In this document: piece by piece, positions 31,670 through 32,235 of the stretch
Layout of the letters: each line of letters starts with the position of its first letter
How positions within the stretch are numbered: position 1 is the first letter of the stretch
Source: an uncultured Oscillospiraceae bacterium
GTDB taxonomy: Bacteria; Bacillota_A; Clostridia; Oscillospirales; Oscillospiraceae
Assembly: GCA_934635515.1 (NCBI GenBank)
Contig: CAKTZK010000007.1
Location: 1-32,235 of the forward strand
DNA length: 32,235 nucleotides
Direction of reading: 5' to 3'
Notes under the pieces: model-generated
The model's database searches: none
Told to the model about the DNA's origin: nothing
The model's input: the letters and a program-made list of their open reading frames with translations, nothing else
Made by a program: the position numbers and the translations under genes

Positions 31670-32235
31670 TTACAGCTGCCGCAGCTGGCGGCAGAGGAGA
31701 CGGCTCACGGCATCGGCAAACCAGCCTACAGAGGGGATGCGCTCCATAGCCTGGCCATAAATTTTCCGGGCGTCGGGCAGCTCCCGGTCGCTGCCGGTGA
31801 AGATGCACACCGGCCGGATGCCCCGGCGGCGGAGGAGGGCGGCCTCGGCGGCGGTATCGTCCACGCCCCGCTTGCCGCTGTAATTGTAGCCCCCCAGGGG
31901 CAGGTTTCCGATGGGGATGCGCTGGTCGTCGTTGGGGCTGGCGTCGGACAGGATCAGCAGCAGCCGGTTGGGGCTCTGGGTCTTCTGCATGAGCCAGGAA
32001 ACGGCCCGGAGGGCCAGGCCGTCCCGGTTCCACCCGGCGGAAACATAGTCGAAGACCCGGTCGTTTTCCTGGGGCTTGTCATAGTCCCGGAGGACCTGCA
32101 AGACCGTGCAGCCGCTGACCGAGCAGAAGGAAATGACCCGGACGGGGATGGCGCAGCGGGTGAGGCTCTCTACGATGATGTAGGCCTGGGTGGCCAGCTT
32201 CTCCTGCTGGAGATTTTGGGAGGCGGAGCCGTCCA
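31670..32235 (-). CDS. VWA-domain protein, C-terminal part (CobT/NorD-like), cut by window edge
   Basis: The last 187 residues of a protein whose start lies beyond base 32235. It contains a von Willebrand factor A fold: the MIDAS loop DGSAS at the very edge, then a NRDGLALRAVSWLM segment and LLLILSDASPNDD, patterns shared with the metal-ion-binding VWA domain of CobT and NorD-like proteins that partner MoxR-type AAA+ ATPases. Residues after that (GVDDTAAEAALLRRRGIRPVC and RIPSVGWFADAVSRLL) complete the domain. The usual partner ATPase, if present, would be outside the window. The open frame beginning at 32101 is only an internal ATG; the reading frame is open to the window end. Confidence 0.85.
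   Translation of the reverse strand, partial: DGSASQNLQQEKLATQAYIIVESLTRCAIPVRVISFCSVSGCTVLQVLRDYDKPQENDRVFDYVSAGWNRDGLALRAVSWLMQKTQSPNRLLLILSDASPNDDQRIPIGNLPLGGYNYSGKRGVDDTAAEAALLRRRGIRPVCIFTGSDRELPDARKIYGQAMERIPSVGWFADAVSRLLCRQLRQL

Overview
The window looks like a chromosomal segment of a GC-rich, Gram-positive gut anaerobe of the Clostridia, most likely Oscillospiraceae-like. This is inferred from strong AGGAGG-type ribosome binding sites, a secreted multidomain surface protein with a PTGD-type C-terminal anchor, a compact clostridial aconitase beside a eukaryotic-type isocitrate dehydrogenase, and dispersed intergenic hairpin repeats. I see no rRNA, tRNA, CRISPR array, transposase or phage gene. 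The two ends cut through genes (uvrA on the left, a VWA-domain gene on the right).

Layout. 1-6600 (minus strand): uvrB, then a translationally coupled cassette (DUF1643 protein, EamA permease, TraX-like membrane protein, YbaK deacylase), a repeat-rich gap, a small zinc-ribbon membrane protein, and the start of uvrA. The two excision-repair genes are therefore about 3.8 kb apart instead of adjacent. 6720-7115 (plus): a small cupin with its own good promoter. 7115-7555: repeat-rich gap. 7556-11844 (minus): a MerR-family regulator, aconitase and isocitrate dehydrogenase, giving the citrate to 2-oxoglutarate branch. 11992-20520 (plus): one 2842-residue surface protein made of large beta-helix modules and a Cys-rich repeat region with an exact 144-bp tandem array. 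It diverges from merR across a promoter region holding a perfect 16-bp palindrome. 20697-22291 (minus): YwaF-like membrane protein coupled to a PHP phosphoesterase. 22415-23452 (minus): a two-lobed Cys-containing flavoprotein. 23642-29637 (minus): a 1590-residue protein followed, with ATGA overlap, by a divergent lactate/malate-dehydrogenase-like protein. 30031-31536 (plus): CstA-family transporter, followed by two strong hairpins. 31670-32235 (minus): end of a CobT/NorD-like VWA protein.

The most unusual locus is 23642-29637. The large protein joins an HD phosphohydrolase domain, a long helical region, a NadD/CoaD-like nucleotidyltransferase, a GNAT-like domain and a phosphoribosyltransferase-like domain with a clear PRPP-loop motif. 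Its coupled neighbour is an NAD-binding hydroxyacid-dehydrogenase homologue with changed active-site residues. The HD plus nucleotidyltransferase pairing recalls the nadD-yqeK gene pair of Firmicutes, so a role in nucleotide or NAD-type cofactor metabolism or repair is a reasonable inference, but no substrate can be read from the sequence.

The other signals worth attention are two families of intergenic hairpin repeats (one with arms that differ between copies yet stay complementary, and one copy split by 114 bp), a MerR-type 19-bp-spacer promoter facing the giant surface gene, and very long antisense open frames that codon bias explains.
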